A stretch of DNA of 64,000 nt from SG8-32-3 sp964514055 (GTDB lineage: Archaea > Thermoproteota > Bathyarchaeia > Bathyarchaeales > Bathycorpusculaceae), in NCBI GenBank assembly GCA_964514055.1, contig CAZEPB010000001.1, positions 129,437-193,436 of the forward strand, read 5' to 3'. Under the pieces are notes generated by a model that made no database searches, was not told the DNA's origin, and saw only the letters and a list, made by a program, of their open reading frames with translations. Positions within the stretch are counted from its first letter, which is position 1; the number at the start of each line of letters is the position of its first letter. Shown here one piece after another: positions 22,904 through 31,164 of this stretch. Both the position numbers and the translations under genes were made by a program.

Positions 22904-23696
22904 TCCCAAAAACCCCGTGGCACTCATGTCTATGAAACACGAAGTGAAAATGCTCACCATAAGCTCGCTTAAGAAGCACATTGGGATCAAGGTCATCAGT
23001 TATTTGAGCTATCTCAACCTGCTTGTTGATACATAATACCTTGGACATCCTGCAGAAAACAGAAGTTAAATCATGGGTCACTATCAATATGGTTGTTCTT
23101 CTTTTCGTGTTAAGGTCGCTGAGTTTTTTGTAGAACTTTTCTTGGGTCGCTGCGTCAACACCAACAACAGGCTCATCCAAAAAGATAATTTCAGGGCTTC
23201 TTGCTAACGCTTTAGCTACAAAAACCCTTTGCTTTTGCCCTCCAGACAACTCTCCAATCCGCTTGTGTGCAAAGTCTGTTAGACCCATAAACGCTATGCT
23301 GTCATCTACGGTTTCCCAATCTTCACTGGTGAATCTTCTAGCAATGTTTCCTTTCTTGATTCGGCCCAGCGACACAAGTTCTCTCACAGTCAAAGGAAAT
23401 TTATTGTCAAAGCTTGTGGCGTTCTGTGATATGTAAGCGACTTTTTCCCAAGATGTAAATTTGTCAGTGCCGAACAGTTTAATGTTTCCTTTTACATGCG
23501 GAAGGAAATTAAGAATTGAAAGAATAAGGGTGGTTTTTCCGCCTCCGTTGGGTCCTACTAACCCTACATAGTCTCCAGTATGGATTGTGAAGTTGGCGTT
23601 CTGAATAACTGTGGCGCCAGATCGTATTACATCAACATTCTGCAGTTCCAAAATGGGTCTTTCTTTTACTGCTGATAGTCGTTTTTCCTTATCCAT
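22890..23696 (-). CDS. znuC: Zinc/manganese-type ABC transporter ATPase
   Basis: A 268-residue ATP-binding subunit. Walker A is GPNGGGKTTL (about 48-57), the ABC signature is LSGGQKQRV, and Walker B is IIFLDEP followed by the H-loop TIILIVTHDL. The last ~25 residues are His-rich (GEHFHFVFHRHECHG) and may sense or buffer metal; this part overlaps the permease start. It lies 37 bases downstream of the substrate-binding protein gene. Confidence 0.94.
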   Translation of the reverse strand: MDKEKRLSAVKERPILELQNVDVIRSGATVIQNANFTIHTGDYVGLVGPNGGGKTTLILSILNFLPHVKGNIKLFGTDKFTSWEKVAYISQNATSFDNKFPLTVRELVSLGRIKKGNIARRFTSEDWETVDDSIAFMGLTDFAHKRIGELSGGQKQRVFVAKALARSPEIIFLDEPVVGVDAATQEKFYKKLSDLNTKRRTTILIVTHDLTSVFCRMSKVLCINKQVEIAQITDDLDPNVLLKRAYGEHFHFVFHRHECHGVFGNERL

Positions 23697-23733
23697 ACCG
23701 TTTCAACTGTTTAATTCAAGTAACTGTAGTTAT

Positions 23734-24687
23734 TCAAGAAGCTTCCAATCCGACTCTTAAACTTTCCAAGTTTGATGTCTGCTGGTCAAGGTAGTCTTTG
23801 CCATTAATTGGTCCTAAAATCAAATGCAGCTCCAGAATTGATACAGAATGCCCTGTTTGGGTCTCCAATTCGTTCCTGAGAGTCTGAGCGTATTCTTCCG
23901 AATAAACAGGGTCAACATAAATAACGTATGTTTCATGTTCTACCATCAAGCCCAATATATTGGCGATTGTGGCTGCGCTGGGTTGTTCGTCAGCGGATAA
24001 GCCTATTACACCATGCTGTTCGAACTCATATCGGTGGGCAAGGTATCCGAATGCTTCATGAGAAACGAATATCATGCTCTTCTGTTTTGTAGAAAGCGTT
24101 GCTGTGTAGTTGGCATCAATTTGTTCTAATTTACTCTTGAGATTCGACAATCTCTCAGTGTAGTAGTTTTCGTGAGCTGGGTCTCGTTGTACTAACGCGT
24201 CGTAAATCTTTTCTGCCTGTAGTTTGCCCATGTATGGGCTTACCCATGTGTGGGGGTCATAAAGTCCATGTTCATGCTCATTTTCGTGTTCATTGGCTTC
24301 TGCCTCTCCTAGCAGAAGTGGCAATCCCTCAGTTGTGTCTACTTTGATACGGACTTTTGTCTGGGATAGTGCGGGCAATATTTCGTCTTCCATCCAGTGG
24401 TCCAAGCCCGCGCCATTGTAAACTATTATGTCTGCTTCTTCTGCTGCGGTTATGTCTGAAGCTGAGGGTTCCCACGCATGGATCTCGGTGTTGCTAGGCA
24501 CTAATTGGGTTACTTGTGCGTGTTCTCCTCCGATTTCTTGGCTGAAAAATGCTAAGGGGTAAAAAGTAGCAACTACTTGTAACTTGTTTGTCGATGGTGT
24601 TGCCTTGAAAAAGGCAGATGCCGCAACGATTAGGATAACAGCTGTAAGGACAGCACTTGCAATGAACAATTTCTGTTTTTGATTCAT
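23734..24687 (-). CDS. znuA: Zinc ABC transporter substrate-binding protein (ZnuA-like)
   Basis: A 317-residue extracytoplasmic binding protein. An N-terminal membrane segment (about 9-28) without a lipobox Cys serves as signal or anchor. TFYPLAFFSQEIGG opens the cluster A-I fold. A His/Glu-rich loop (HENEHEHGLYDPHTWVSP) precedes the conserved metal-ligand His in DPHTW. A second ligand His is in VSHEAFGYLAHRYE, and the late acidic ligand is in YVDPVYSEEYA. His-rich loops are typical of zinc-specific members. It heads the uptake operon and is divergent from nikR (127-base gap). Confidence 0.92.
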   Translation of the reverse strand: MNQKQKLFIASAVLTAVILIVAASAFFKATPSTNKLQVVATFYPLAFFSQEIGGEHAQVTQLVPSNTEIHAWEPSASDITAAEEADIIVYNGAGLDHWMEDEILPALSQTKVRIKVDTTEGLPLLLGEAEANEHENEHEHGLYDPHTWVSPYMGKLQAEKIYDALVQRDPAHENYYTERLSNLKSKLEQIDANYTATLSTKQKSMIFVSHEAFGYLAHRYEFEQHGVIGLSADEQPSAATIANILGLMVEHETYVIYVDPVYSEEYAQTLRNELETQTGHSVSILELHLILGPINGKDYLDQQTSNLESLRVGLEAS

Positions 24688-24786
24688 AACTACCGAAGAT
24701 GCGTTCTTGTTTCTATTAAACTTTGCGCTGATATTAATAATTTTAGTGTTATTAAGATAAAAAACTAATAAAATTTATTAACAACC

Positions 24787-24801
24787 GCTAACATAATTAG
24801 C
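24787..24801. promoter_or_regulatory. Inverted repeat upstream of nikR: candidate metal-regulator operator
   Basis: GCTAA-N5-TTAGC, a perfect 5-base-arm dyad ending 13 bases before the nikR TTG start, inside the divergent promoter region shared with the zinc-type ABC operon. NikR sites in other organisms are longer and more widely spaced dyads, so this may belong to another factor. Confidence 0.4.
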
Positions 24802-24814
24802 AACGGCGTTTAAT

Positions 24815-25210
24815 TTGACTATTATCAGCCTATCTGTACCTGAAGTGCTTCTTGAACAAGTAGATTCAACTATAGCACAGAGAGGATTCGCCAGTCGCTC
24901 TGAAATAATACGGCAAGCTTTACGCTTGTTCTTAAAAGAGGACGTTCAAATTGAGAACCTTGAAGGTGAGATAACGGCAACAATAACCATAATTTACAGA
25001 GAAAAAGCTGACAGAAAACGGTTATTGGATGCTCAACACGTTTACAGCGGACTCGTCTCAACTTTTCTTCATGCTCACGTTCATGAAGGGTTCTGTCTAG
25101 AAGTGATAATATTGAAAGGACAAGCTCGAACAATAAGAAAGTTCATAGATGACCTCAGAGCAAACGAGCAGATAACTCAAATAAACGTTGCAGTAATGAC
25201 CCAGCTATAA
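24815..25210 (+). CDS. nikR: NikR-type nickel-responsive ribbon-helix-helix regulator
   Basis: A 131-residue regulator. The N-terminal ribbon-helix-helix (TIISLSVPE, RSEIIRQALRLFL) binds DNA. The C-terminal ACT-like domain binds Ni2+ with His75, His86, His88 and Cys94, which match E. coli NikR His76, His87, His89 and Cys95 with a constant offset of one. The start is TTG 24815. The divergent neighbour is a zinc-type ABC uptake operon, not a NikABCDE system. Either NikR controls that transporter or the transporter carries nickel; the sequence alone does not decide. Confidence 0.93.
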   Translation: MTIISLSVPEVLLEQVDSTIAQRGFASRSEIIRQALRLFLKEDVQIENLEGEITATITIIYREKADRKRLLDAQHVYSGLVSTFLHAHVHEGFCLEVIILKGQARTIRKFIDDLRANEQITQINVAVMTQL

Positions 25211-25238
25211 TTAAAACTCCCAATACTTAAAATGGGAG

Positions 25239-25331
25239 CGGGCCCGCTGGGATTTGAACCCAGGGTCTTCGGCTTTCCCTCGCAGAAGCGTCCGGAGGCC
25301 GACGCCTTAATCCGTGCTGGGCTACGGGCCC
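25239..25331 (-). tRNA. tRNA-Arg (anticodon CCG) with a ~17-nt anticodon-loop intron
   Basis: The acceptor stem is GGGCCCG/CGGGCCC with discriminator G. The T arm is CTGGG-TTCAAAT-CCCAG, with a 3-pair D stem GCC/GGC. The anticodon stem TCGGC pairs with GCCGA only if an intron is removed. The 5' exon loop reads CTCCGG and the 3' exon restores A38, giving anticodon CCG. The intron (about 17 nt, starting ACGC) forms a short CGC/GCG hairpin consistent with a bulge-helix-bulge processed by archaeal splicing endonuclease at the canonical 37/38 position. Mature length is 76 nt. CCA is not encoded. Confidence 0.93.
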
Positions 25332-25378
25332 TTTTCCAAAACAAAGGTGTTGTCAGATTTAAAACTAATCGCCCTGTG

Positions 25379-25885
25379 CTATTCTTGAATTAGTTCTTCG
25401 TTTATCCACCAAGCCTTTTTCTTTCCAGACTTTTCTCCCGCATAATACTCTATTATGGCTTTGCCGAACTGTTTCTTCGAGCTTCGCTGCATCTTCCTCA
25501 GTCTGTTCAGCACCAGCCACCTGTTTGTCTTAACGTATTCTGCTAGTTCCGGTGTGGTCGCGCCCTTGTAATGCAAGAGGTAATCCACTATCTTGTGGTC
25601 TATTTCGTCGATGCAGAACGTGTGCGGATTTATCTTTCCATGCTGGTAAGTGAGCAGTTCCAAGTCGGCAAGGTACCGTCTAACTTCTCCTACACTCTGT
25701 TCGATTTTGCTCATTCTCTCTTCAAGCTCAAGAAGCTTGTCTGCCTTAGGTGTTTTTTCGAGTTTTTCGATTATGGCTTCTCGGATGAAGTTGCTTCTGT
25801 CACCTTCTGGAATACGTAAGACCATTTCTTTGTAAACTTCTTCAGGAATTTTAGCTGAAACCACTCTGACCTCGCTCAGAGTCAT
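25379..25885 (-). CDS. RHH + winged-helix regulator
   Basis: A 168-residue DNA-binding protein. The N-terminal ribbon-helix-helix-like part (VRVVSAKIPEEVYKEMV, GDRSNFIREAIIEKLEK) leads to a short coiled coil (LLELEERMSKIEQSVGEVRRYLADLE) and a C-terminal winged helix (IDHKIVDYLLHYKGATTPELAEYV, RWLVLNRLRKMQR). ATG 25885 is preferred because GGAGTG precedes it and the upstream 16 residues look like leader. A two-headed architecture of this sort could bridge two sites or loop DNA. The target is unknown. It lies next to tRNA-Arg and divergent from the FBP aldolase/phosphatase gene. Confidence 0.78.
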   Translation of the reverse strand: MTLSEVRVVSAKIPEEVYKEMVLRIPEGDRSNFIREAIIEKLEKTPKADKLLELEERMSKIEQSVGEVRRYLADLELLTYQHGKINPHTFCIDEIDHKIVDYLLHYKGATTPELAEYVKTNRWLVLNRLRKMQRSSKKQFGKAIIEYYAGEKSGKKKAWWINEELIQE

Positions 25886-25997
25886 CACACTCCTGCACTT
25901 GATTATGTAACTCTTGTTATTTATTTTCTCCAAACCTTTTTCCCGAAATATATGAAAAACTTAAATTCACTTCAGTTGAGCTTTAACTAGGGGTTGT

Positions 25998-27125
25998 GTG
26001 TTGCCGAATAAAGTCACGATCTCCATAATTAAGTGTGATGTCGGCTCTTTAGCTGGGCACTACATTGTTCCTAAACCTCTGTTTGATGTCGCGGAGAAAA
26101 ACCTCAAAAAAGCTGTAGAAAAAGGCGTTATAAACAATTTCTATGTTTTCAATGCTGGCGATGATCTTGAACTGCTCATGGTGCATGAAAAAGGAGAGCA
26201 AAACCACGAGATTCACAAGGTTGCGTGGGACACATTCAAAGAGTGTTCAAACAAGGCTTCACAGTTGAAGCTCTACGCTGCAGGTCAAGACCTTTTGAAA
26301 ACGGCGTTCAGCGGAAACGTCCGCGGAATGGGTCCTGGCGTTGCAGAAATAGAGATAGAGGAACGCGCCTCTGATCCAATCGTAGTTTTCGCGGCTGACA
26401 AAACCTCTGCCGGCTCATTTAACTACCCTCTCTTCCGCATTTTCGCCGATCCAATGAACACCGCTGGTCTTGTTATTGACCCAAGCATGATTTGCGGCTT
26501 CAAATTCGAAGTAATAGACACCAAAGAAGACAAATCTATAGTGCTCAAATGCCCCGAAGAAATGTACGAGTTGCTGGCTCTGATCGGAACTGTTGGACGT
26601 TACGTCGTCTCTCGCGTCTGGAGAGCGAGTGACAACTTGATCTGCGCCGCAAGCAGCGTAAGTAAGCTCTCGTTGATAGCTGGAAAATACGTGGGAAAAG
26701 ATGACCCCGTCATGATTGCGCGAGCTCAACACGGTCTTCCAGCCGTAGGCGAAATCCTAGCGCCTTTCATGCACAGCTATTTCGTACAAGGGTGGATGCG
26801 GGGAAGCCATTGGGGTCCAATTATGCCTGTTGGACTGAAATCGTCAAAGTGCACGGTTTTCGACGGTCCGCCACGAATGGTTGCCATAGGCTTTCAAGTG
26901 GCAAACGGACAAATTTCATGCGATGATGAAGGAAACCCGATTATCGCAGACATGTTCGATGATCCAGCCTTTGCTTTGGCGAGACGTGAAGCCATGCAAA
27001 ATGCCTGCACGATGCGTAACATGGGCGAGTTCGAGCCAGCGCGTTTAAGCGCTGAAGATATGGAGTACACAACGATACAGAAAGTTCTGCGAAAGCTTGG
27101 TGACCGCTTCAAACCCTTGAGTTAA
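25998..27125 (+). CDS. fbp: Bifunctional fructose-1,6-bisphosphate aldolase/phosphatase
   Basis: A 375-residue class V FBPase/aldolase, the archaeal anabolic enzyme that condenses triose phosphates and dephosphorylates FBP, making gluconeogenesis unidirectional. Conserved features: DVGSLAGHY at the N-terminus (metal ligands), NAGDDLEL, GNVRGMGPGVAE, ADKTSAGSFNYPLFRIF with active-site Lys and a metal-binding segment, and the HSYFVQGWMRGSHWGPIMPV block. Length is typical. Start is GTG 25998, or TTG 26001 directly after it; both follow AGGGG. No other sugar-phosphate gene is adjacent. Confidence 0.96.
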   Translation: MLPNKVTISIIKCDVGSLAGHYIVPKPLFDVAEKNLKKAVEKGVINNFYVFNAGDDLELLMVHEKGEQNHEIHKVAWDTFKECSNKASQLKLYAAGQDLLKTAFSGNVRGMGPGVAEIEIEERASDPIVVFAADKTSAGSFNYPLFRIFADPMNTAGLVIDPSMICGFKFEVIDTKEDKSIVLKCPEEMYELLALIGTVGRYVVSRVWRASDNLICAASSVSKLSLIAGKYVGKDDPVMIARAQHGLPAVGEILAPFMHSYFVQGWMRGSHWGPIMPVGLKSSKCTVFDGPPRMVAIGFQVANGQISCDDEGNPIIADMFDDPAFALARREAMQNACTMRNMGEFEPARLSAEDMEYTTIQKVLRKLGDRFKPLS

Positions 27126-27133
27126 CAGCCGAA

Positions 27134-27697
27134 TCACTGAGGCGAAACTGGGTGCTCAACCACCTTAGTTAATACTATGAATCGGTTTTCAACAAGGTCG
27201 TGCAGTCTGCTCCGCAGTTCCTCTCCAGTCATCTTCTTTTCTTTTAAAAGCGCCGCTTTTTTAGCAAGTTCCACATCGCCTAGTCCTGCAAACCATGCTT
27301 CGAAGTCTCCGTGGTTAATGTGAAATTCTATGGATTCCACATCAACTCTTAGAATTTTGTCACGTAGGTCTTGGAGCCCATGTGCATGGAGGTCTAAGGG
27401 TTTTCCTATTTTTGCGTAAAAGTGAAATGACTTATCAGGAGACATGTACTCCAATATTGTTTTTGCTTTTTCAGGGTCAACTTCGCCTAAGCCAAGGGCT
27501 TTTTTGCCTTTTTCCGTTATGACATACAGTCCTTTTTCAGGTGATTTTGTGCATCCCATGCGAGTAAGCCCGATGATGTGCATCATAACGGAAGGAAATT
27601 CTTTTCCTACTTCCTTCGCTATGTATGTTGCTTTTTCAGGCTTGTCAAGCAGCAACATGGTTTTCAGTATCTCATATTTGGTAGGTGATAAACTCAT
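27134..27697 (-). CDS. Winged-helix protein with DUF5752-like C-terminal domain
   Basis: A 187-residue protein. Residues 1-72 are a winged helix (PTKYEILKTMLLLDKPEKATYIAKEVG, VITEKGKKALGL). Residues about 82-185 resemble DUF5752: FHFYAKIGKPLDLHAHGLQDLRDKI, IEFHINHGDFEAWFAGLGD, then an EELR helix. DUF5752 domains often accompany glycosyltransferases, and a GT4 gene lies divergently 132 bases away. A role in controlling that polysaccharide enzyme is a reasonable inference. Ends 8 bases from the fbp stop (convergent). Confidence 0.75.
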   Translation of the reverse strand: MSLSPTKYEILKTMLLLDKPEKATYIAKEVGKEFPSVMMHIIGLTRMGCTKSPEKGLYVITEKGKKALGLGEVDPEKAKTILEYMSPDKSFHFYAKIGKPLDLHAHGLQDLRDKILRVDVESIEFHINHGDFEAWFAGLGDVELAKKAALLKEKKMTGEELRSRLHDLVENRFIVLTKVVEHPVSPQ

Positions 27698-27829
27698 TGG
27701 CTACAACACCTACTGGCTATATGTGCACACAAGCTAATCAACGTTTCTCAGCGGTTTACTTAACTGTAATAAGCAAAGCTTTAGTAAGTAGAGACGCAAT
27801 GCTACATTGGAAACTGGTGAGCGCCAACA

Positions 27830-29080
27830 ATGAAGATTGCTGTGCTTGTTTATGAGTATCCGCCTAAAATCGTCGGTGGTTTAGGAACATACGCTGCTGA
27901 AATAACGCGCAAATTTGTTCTAATGGATAACGATGTTACCGTTTTCACGATGAATGATGATGGAGGTACTCTTCCAAGGAGAGAGATTTGGCGCGGCATT
28001 GAAATCCATCGTCCATTACACATCGATGTTTCCGACTCGCTGCCCGACGTAATCGCGGAAGACATCAAAAAATGGGGCAGAGGCTTGCATTTATTCGGAA
28101 AACTCCTTGTTTACAATTACCTCACTGCGTCCAAACTCATCAACGAACTCATCAGAAAAGAAGGCGTAAACTACGATGTCGTGGCTGCTCACGACTGGCT
28201 TTCAGTGATAGGCGGAATTACCGTCAAAAAAGAAAGCGGACTACCGCTCGCCTTCCATGTCCACTCAACAGAGAAGGGACGAACTTTGGGAAACGGCTCC
28301 AGCGTGGTAAGCAACATAGAATTGCGCGGCGCCAACATGGCTGACATGATTATCACCGTGTCGTACGCCATGAAAGACGAGTTGATACAACTAGGCTTCC
28401 CACGGGAAAAAATCCACGTAAGCTATAATGGAGTCGACCCGCAAAAATACGACCCAGAAGACGTTTCTGCGGAACAAGTGCGGAAAATCAAGGAATTTTA
28501 CGGTATCAAAGAAGACGAATTCATGATTCTCTTTCTTGGAAGACTCATAGGCGTCAAGGGCGTTGACAAGTTGATTATGTCGATGCCTCATGTTCTATCC
28601 AAAATTCCAAAGGCAAAGTTGGTCATAGTTGGCGTAGGCGACCTACAGGAATATCTGACAAACTTGACTAGGACCATGAGGCTTGACGAATACGTGAAAT
28701 TCCGTTTCGACTTCATTCCCGAAGAAGAGCGCATATTACACTATGCAGCGTGCGATGTCGCAGTTTTTCCAAGCCACTATGAACCCTTCGGCATAGTTGC
28801 TCTTGAGGCAATGAGCATGGAAAAACCTGTTGTTGTGGGCGCTTCAGGCGTGAGTGGAATGCGAGAAATAGTAGTTTGCTGCAGTGACGAGCAATGCGGC
28901 TACCACGTTGACCCAAACAACCCTTCCGACATCGCATGGGGCATTATAAGTTCACTGGAGAACCCTGAAAGACGAAAATGGCTTGGAAAGAACGGTCGGA
29001 AAAGGGTTTTAAACGAATTCACATGGAACAAAATCGCTGAAAAAACAGTGGAATTATACGAAAAGGCACTTAAACGCTAA
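27830..29080 (+). CDS. Glycosyltransferase family 4 / glycogen-synthase-like
   Basis: A 416-residue GT-B retaining glycosyltransferase. The N-terminus VYEYPPKIVGGLGTYA contains the Gly-rich loop seen in GT4/GT5 starch and glycogen synthases. The C-terminal donor-sugar domain has FLGRLIGVKGVDKLI and the E-x7-E motif PSHYEPFGIVALEAM. ATG 27830 follows GGTGAGCG. The divergent DUF5752 protein suggests storage- or surface-polysaccharide metabolism. The nucleotidyltransferase gene 24 bases downstream may be co-transcribed. Confidence 0.9.
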   Translation: MKIAVLVYEYPPKIVGGLGTYAAEITRKFVLMDNDVTVFTMNDDGGTLPRREIWRGIEIHRPLHIDVSDSLPDVIAEDIKKWGRGLHLFGKLLVYNYLTASKLINELIRKEGVNYDVVAAHDWLSVIGGITVKKESGLPLAFHVHSTEKGRTLGNGSSVVSNIELRGANMADMIITVSYAMKDELIQLGFPREKIHVSYNGVDPQKYDPEDVSAEQVRKIKEFYGIKEDEFMILFLGRLIGVKGVDKLIMSMPHVLSKIPKAKLVIVGVGDLQEYLTNLTRTMRLDEYVKFRFDFIPEEERILHYAACDVAVFPSHYEPFGIVALEAMSMEKPVVVGASGVSGMREIVVCCSDEQCGYHVDPNNPSDIAWGIISSLENPERRKWLGKNGRKRVLNEFTWNKIAEKTVELYEKALKR

Positions 29081-29103
29081 CTCAGCCATTATATGGTGAA
29101 GAA

Positions 29104-29718
29104 TTGAACGTTAATTCTGACGTAAGGCGTAAAATCGCAAGAGAAGCAGCAACCCTACTGTATTTTGGAGCCGAAAAAGAATACAAACAAGCCAAATTGA
29201 AGGCGGCAAAAACTCTAGGCGCTTATTTTCTACCCTCAAACCTTGAGGTTGCCTTAGAACTCGACAAAATCTCCGAAGAAAACGAGGGACCAGCCAGAAA
29301 AGAACGGTTAATCCAAATGCGAAAAGAAGCCTTGAAACTAATGGTAATCCTCAAGAAATACGGTCCCATCTTAATCGGGAGCGTTTGGCGTGGGACTATC
29401 CGCCAAGGAAGCGACATCGACATAGCAGTGTACCATGATGTGCCCAACGAAATCCTAAACATTCTCAAGGAGAGCGGCATCAAAATTTCTAAAACCGAGT
29501 GGACTTCTGCAACTAAAAGAGGAAAACCTGAAGCCTCTTTTCACATATACGTTCAGACTGCAAGCAAACAAATGGCTGAACTTGCCGTTAGAAACTCAGA
29601 GGAAGCAAGGCACAGGAGAAAATGCGAGATTTTCGGAGATGAAATCAAAGGACTCAACATTAAAGAGTTAAAAAGACTGCTTAAAGAAAACCCAGCGCAA
29701 AAATTTATCCCCGTATAA
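29104..29718 (+). CDS. Predicted nucleotidyltransferase (pol-beta superfamily)
   Basis: A 204-residue archaeal protein with a minimal nucleotidyltransferase core. GSVWRGTIRQGSDIDIAVYH near residues 98-117 supplies the G-S...D-x-D metal-binding motif. A third acidic residue could come from the PEASFHIYV strand. The N-terminal ~90 residues are helical. It lacks the domain layout of CCA-adding enzyme. Substrate unknown. TTG 29104 follows GGTGAAGAA and is the only start consistent with an SD; the gene trails the glycosyltransferase by 23 bases. Confidence 0.82.
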   Translation: MNVNSDVRRKIAREAATLLYFGAEKEYKQAKLKAAKTLGAYFLPSNLEVALELDKISEENEGPARKERLIQMRKEALKLMVILKKYGPILIGSVWRGTIRQGSDIDIAVYHDVPNEILNILKESGIKISKTEWTSATKRGKPEASFHIYVQTASKQMAELAVRNSEEARHRRKCEIFGDEIKGLNIKELKRLLKENPAQKFIPV

Positions 29719-29844
29719 CTTTCTAACGTTGTCAACTGGTTCTGCGTAGGCTACGAATGTCATTTCATTGTTTTATTTGGAAAAAGGCACTTAAGTGTGC
29801 ACTTCAATACGTATTTAGCACAGCTACGCTTGAAGGTTGCAATC

Positions 29845-30192
29845 GTGGAAATCGACAAAAAATCGTTCAAGAAAATGTTTCCGAAACTATCTGAGGAACT
29901 TGAAGGCGGCGAAAGCAAAGTGACCATAGATTCTGTGAGAACAGATTCCGAGAACGCTGAAAAGTCGCTGTCAGACAAATTTCGCAATTATAATCCCACG
30001 GTTGTGGATTTCATACGGCGCTGCGATACTGAGGCGCAGGCAGAGGCGATAATTGCGTATTTGGAAAAGAGGGGCGAATTAACTAAAGAATACGCCGAGG
30101 AGCTTAGAGAGCAACTGAAAAGGAAAGGTGTAAGAAGTTTCGGTTCTAAGAAGGAAGATAACTACTATTTCAAACAAAGCGGACTCTGCTAG
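29845..30192 (+). CDS. DUF2095-family archaeal protein
   Basis: A 115-residue protein beginning VEIDKKSFKKMFPKLSEELE, which matches how I recall DUF2095 archaeal proteins opening. An acidic/basic linker follows, then a helical domain (YNPTVVDFIRRCDTEAQAEAIIAYLEKRGEL...EELREQLKRKG). GTG 29845 is preferred, with AAGGT seven bases upstream, over the longer frame from 29797. Function is unknown for the family; cytoplasmic. Confidence 0.8.
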   Translation: MEIDKKSFKKMFPKLSEELEGGESKVTIDSVRTDSENAEKSLSDKFRNYNPTVVDFIRRCDTEAQAEAIIAYLEKRGELTKEYAEELREQLKRKGVRSFGSKKEDNYYFKQSGLC

Positions 30193-30283
30193 TTTTTCTG
30201 AAAGGTCTGTTTATCGTCGTCGGTTATTCTGTTTCTGTGATGCTTCTTGAAGTAGACCAGCTGTTATTGAAATCTCGGCAAGT

Positions 30284-30877
30284 TCACGTTAATTCCCTTG
30301 TATCCAACTGGTCTAAAACGATATTACCCGCTGTAAGCACAATCACACATTCAGCGGAGCTAATCAATGATAAGCTATTTATGTTATACAAAACTGGAAC
30401 TGTAACGTTTGCGCTTTCTCCTGCATTAAGCCTGCCCATGGTTATTACACCCGTATCACCAATCTGGGCGCCATTATCCTTATTCAATAGCGCAACCGTT
30501 ATGGTTAACCCACTTACAGGTATAACATCATTATTCTGGATTAGAACGTAAATATTGCTGATGAAGGTTAAACCCCCAATGGGTCCACCACCCCCCTTTG
30601 AATAATCTGTAATTTCTACACGAAGGTGTCGCGCCTTAGCGAGTTCATGCGTGAAGTCGGCGAGGCGGTCTTGTTTTTCACGGTTTTGAAGCTGAAGCTC
30701 ACCGATTTGTTCTTGCAAATCGCTGTTTTGGTCTTGTAATTCGCTGTTTTGAGCTTGAAGGTCGCTAATCTGATTTTGCACTTCGCTGATTTGGTTATTA
30801 ACAAACCAAGCTGCAACCAACAAAGCAATAACAGCCATGAGCGCAATAACAGATAATGCTTTCTTTTTCATTGGCAA
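30284..30877 (-). CDS. Membrane-anchored coiled-coil protein with extracellular beta domain
   Basis: A 197-residue protein. An N-terminal membrane helix (about 7-27) is followed by a heptad-type Gln/Leu coiled coil (NQISEVQNQISDLQAQNSEL, continuing to about residue 75). The C-terminal part is a beta-sandwich-like domain (about 80-195: RVEITDYSKGGGGP, VPVSGLTITVALLN) resembling FxLYD/DUF-type exported domains. It probably projects from the outer face of the membrane. Its upstream region contains two GTCAA-type palindromes and a C-run/TATA promoter, so it appears tightly regulated. Confidence 0.7.
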   Translation of the reverse strand: MPMKKKALSVIALMAVIALLVAAWFVNNQISEVQNQISDLQAQNSELQDQNSDLQEQIGELQLQNREKQDRLADFTHELAKARHLRVEITDYSKGGGGPIGGLTFISNIYVLIQNNDVIPVSGLTITVALLNKDNGAQIGDTGVITMGRLNAGESANVTVPVLYNINSLSLISSAECVIVLTAGNIVLDQLDTRELT

Positions 30878-30921
30878 TCCCTGCTTAATGCTGGACGGTT
30901 TCCGTGGTAAAAAGCGTTTTT

Positions 30922-30972
30922 GTCAAGGTTTCTTGACCAAGCACGCGTTCGCGTTAGTCAAATTTTCTTGAC
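30922..30972. promoter_or_regulatory. Two GTCAAx-N4-xTTGAC palindromes in the leader of the 30284-30877 gene
   Basis: The sites are GTCAAGGTTTCTTGAC (30922-30937) and GTCAAATTTTCTTGAC (30957-30972). The two 16-base dyads are spaced 35 bp apart. They sit just downstream of the leftward TATA element at about 31003-31011, where a bound protein would block elongation or initiation. A further half site CTTGAC lies next to the TATA. Confidence 0.7.
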
Positions 30973-31002
30973 AAAGCTTTGTAAGCTCAGGTTGCACTTG
31001 AC

Positions 31003-31025
31003 CTTTATGTAAGGGAGGGGGTAGC
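31003..31025 (-). repeat. C-run/TATA element, copy 3
   Basis: Read leftward: GCTACCCCCTCCC followed by TTACATAAAG. It shares CTACCCCCTCCC with copies at 12840 and 33277. Its TATA part points to the 30284-30877 gene, placing transcription start near 30978, just before the two palindromes. Confidence 0.55.
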
Positions 31026-31164
31026 TCTCCAAGAGCACTAGAGAACACGGTGGTCACAGCAAACAGCGTTGCCCAATTGAATATGTGGAAGCGCATGGTT
31101 CTATTCTAAAAGTAAATAAATAAGCTGTCAATAACATAGAGAAACCTGAACTTGGTGAGTTTGA

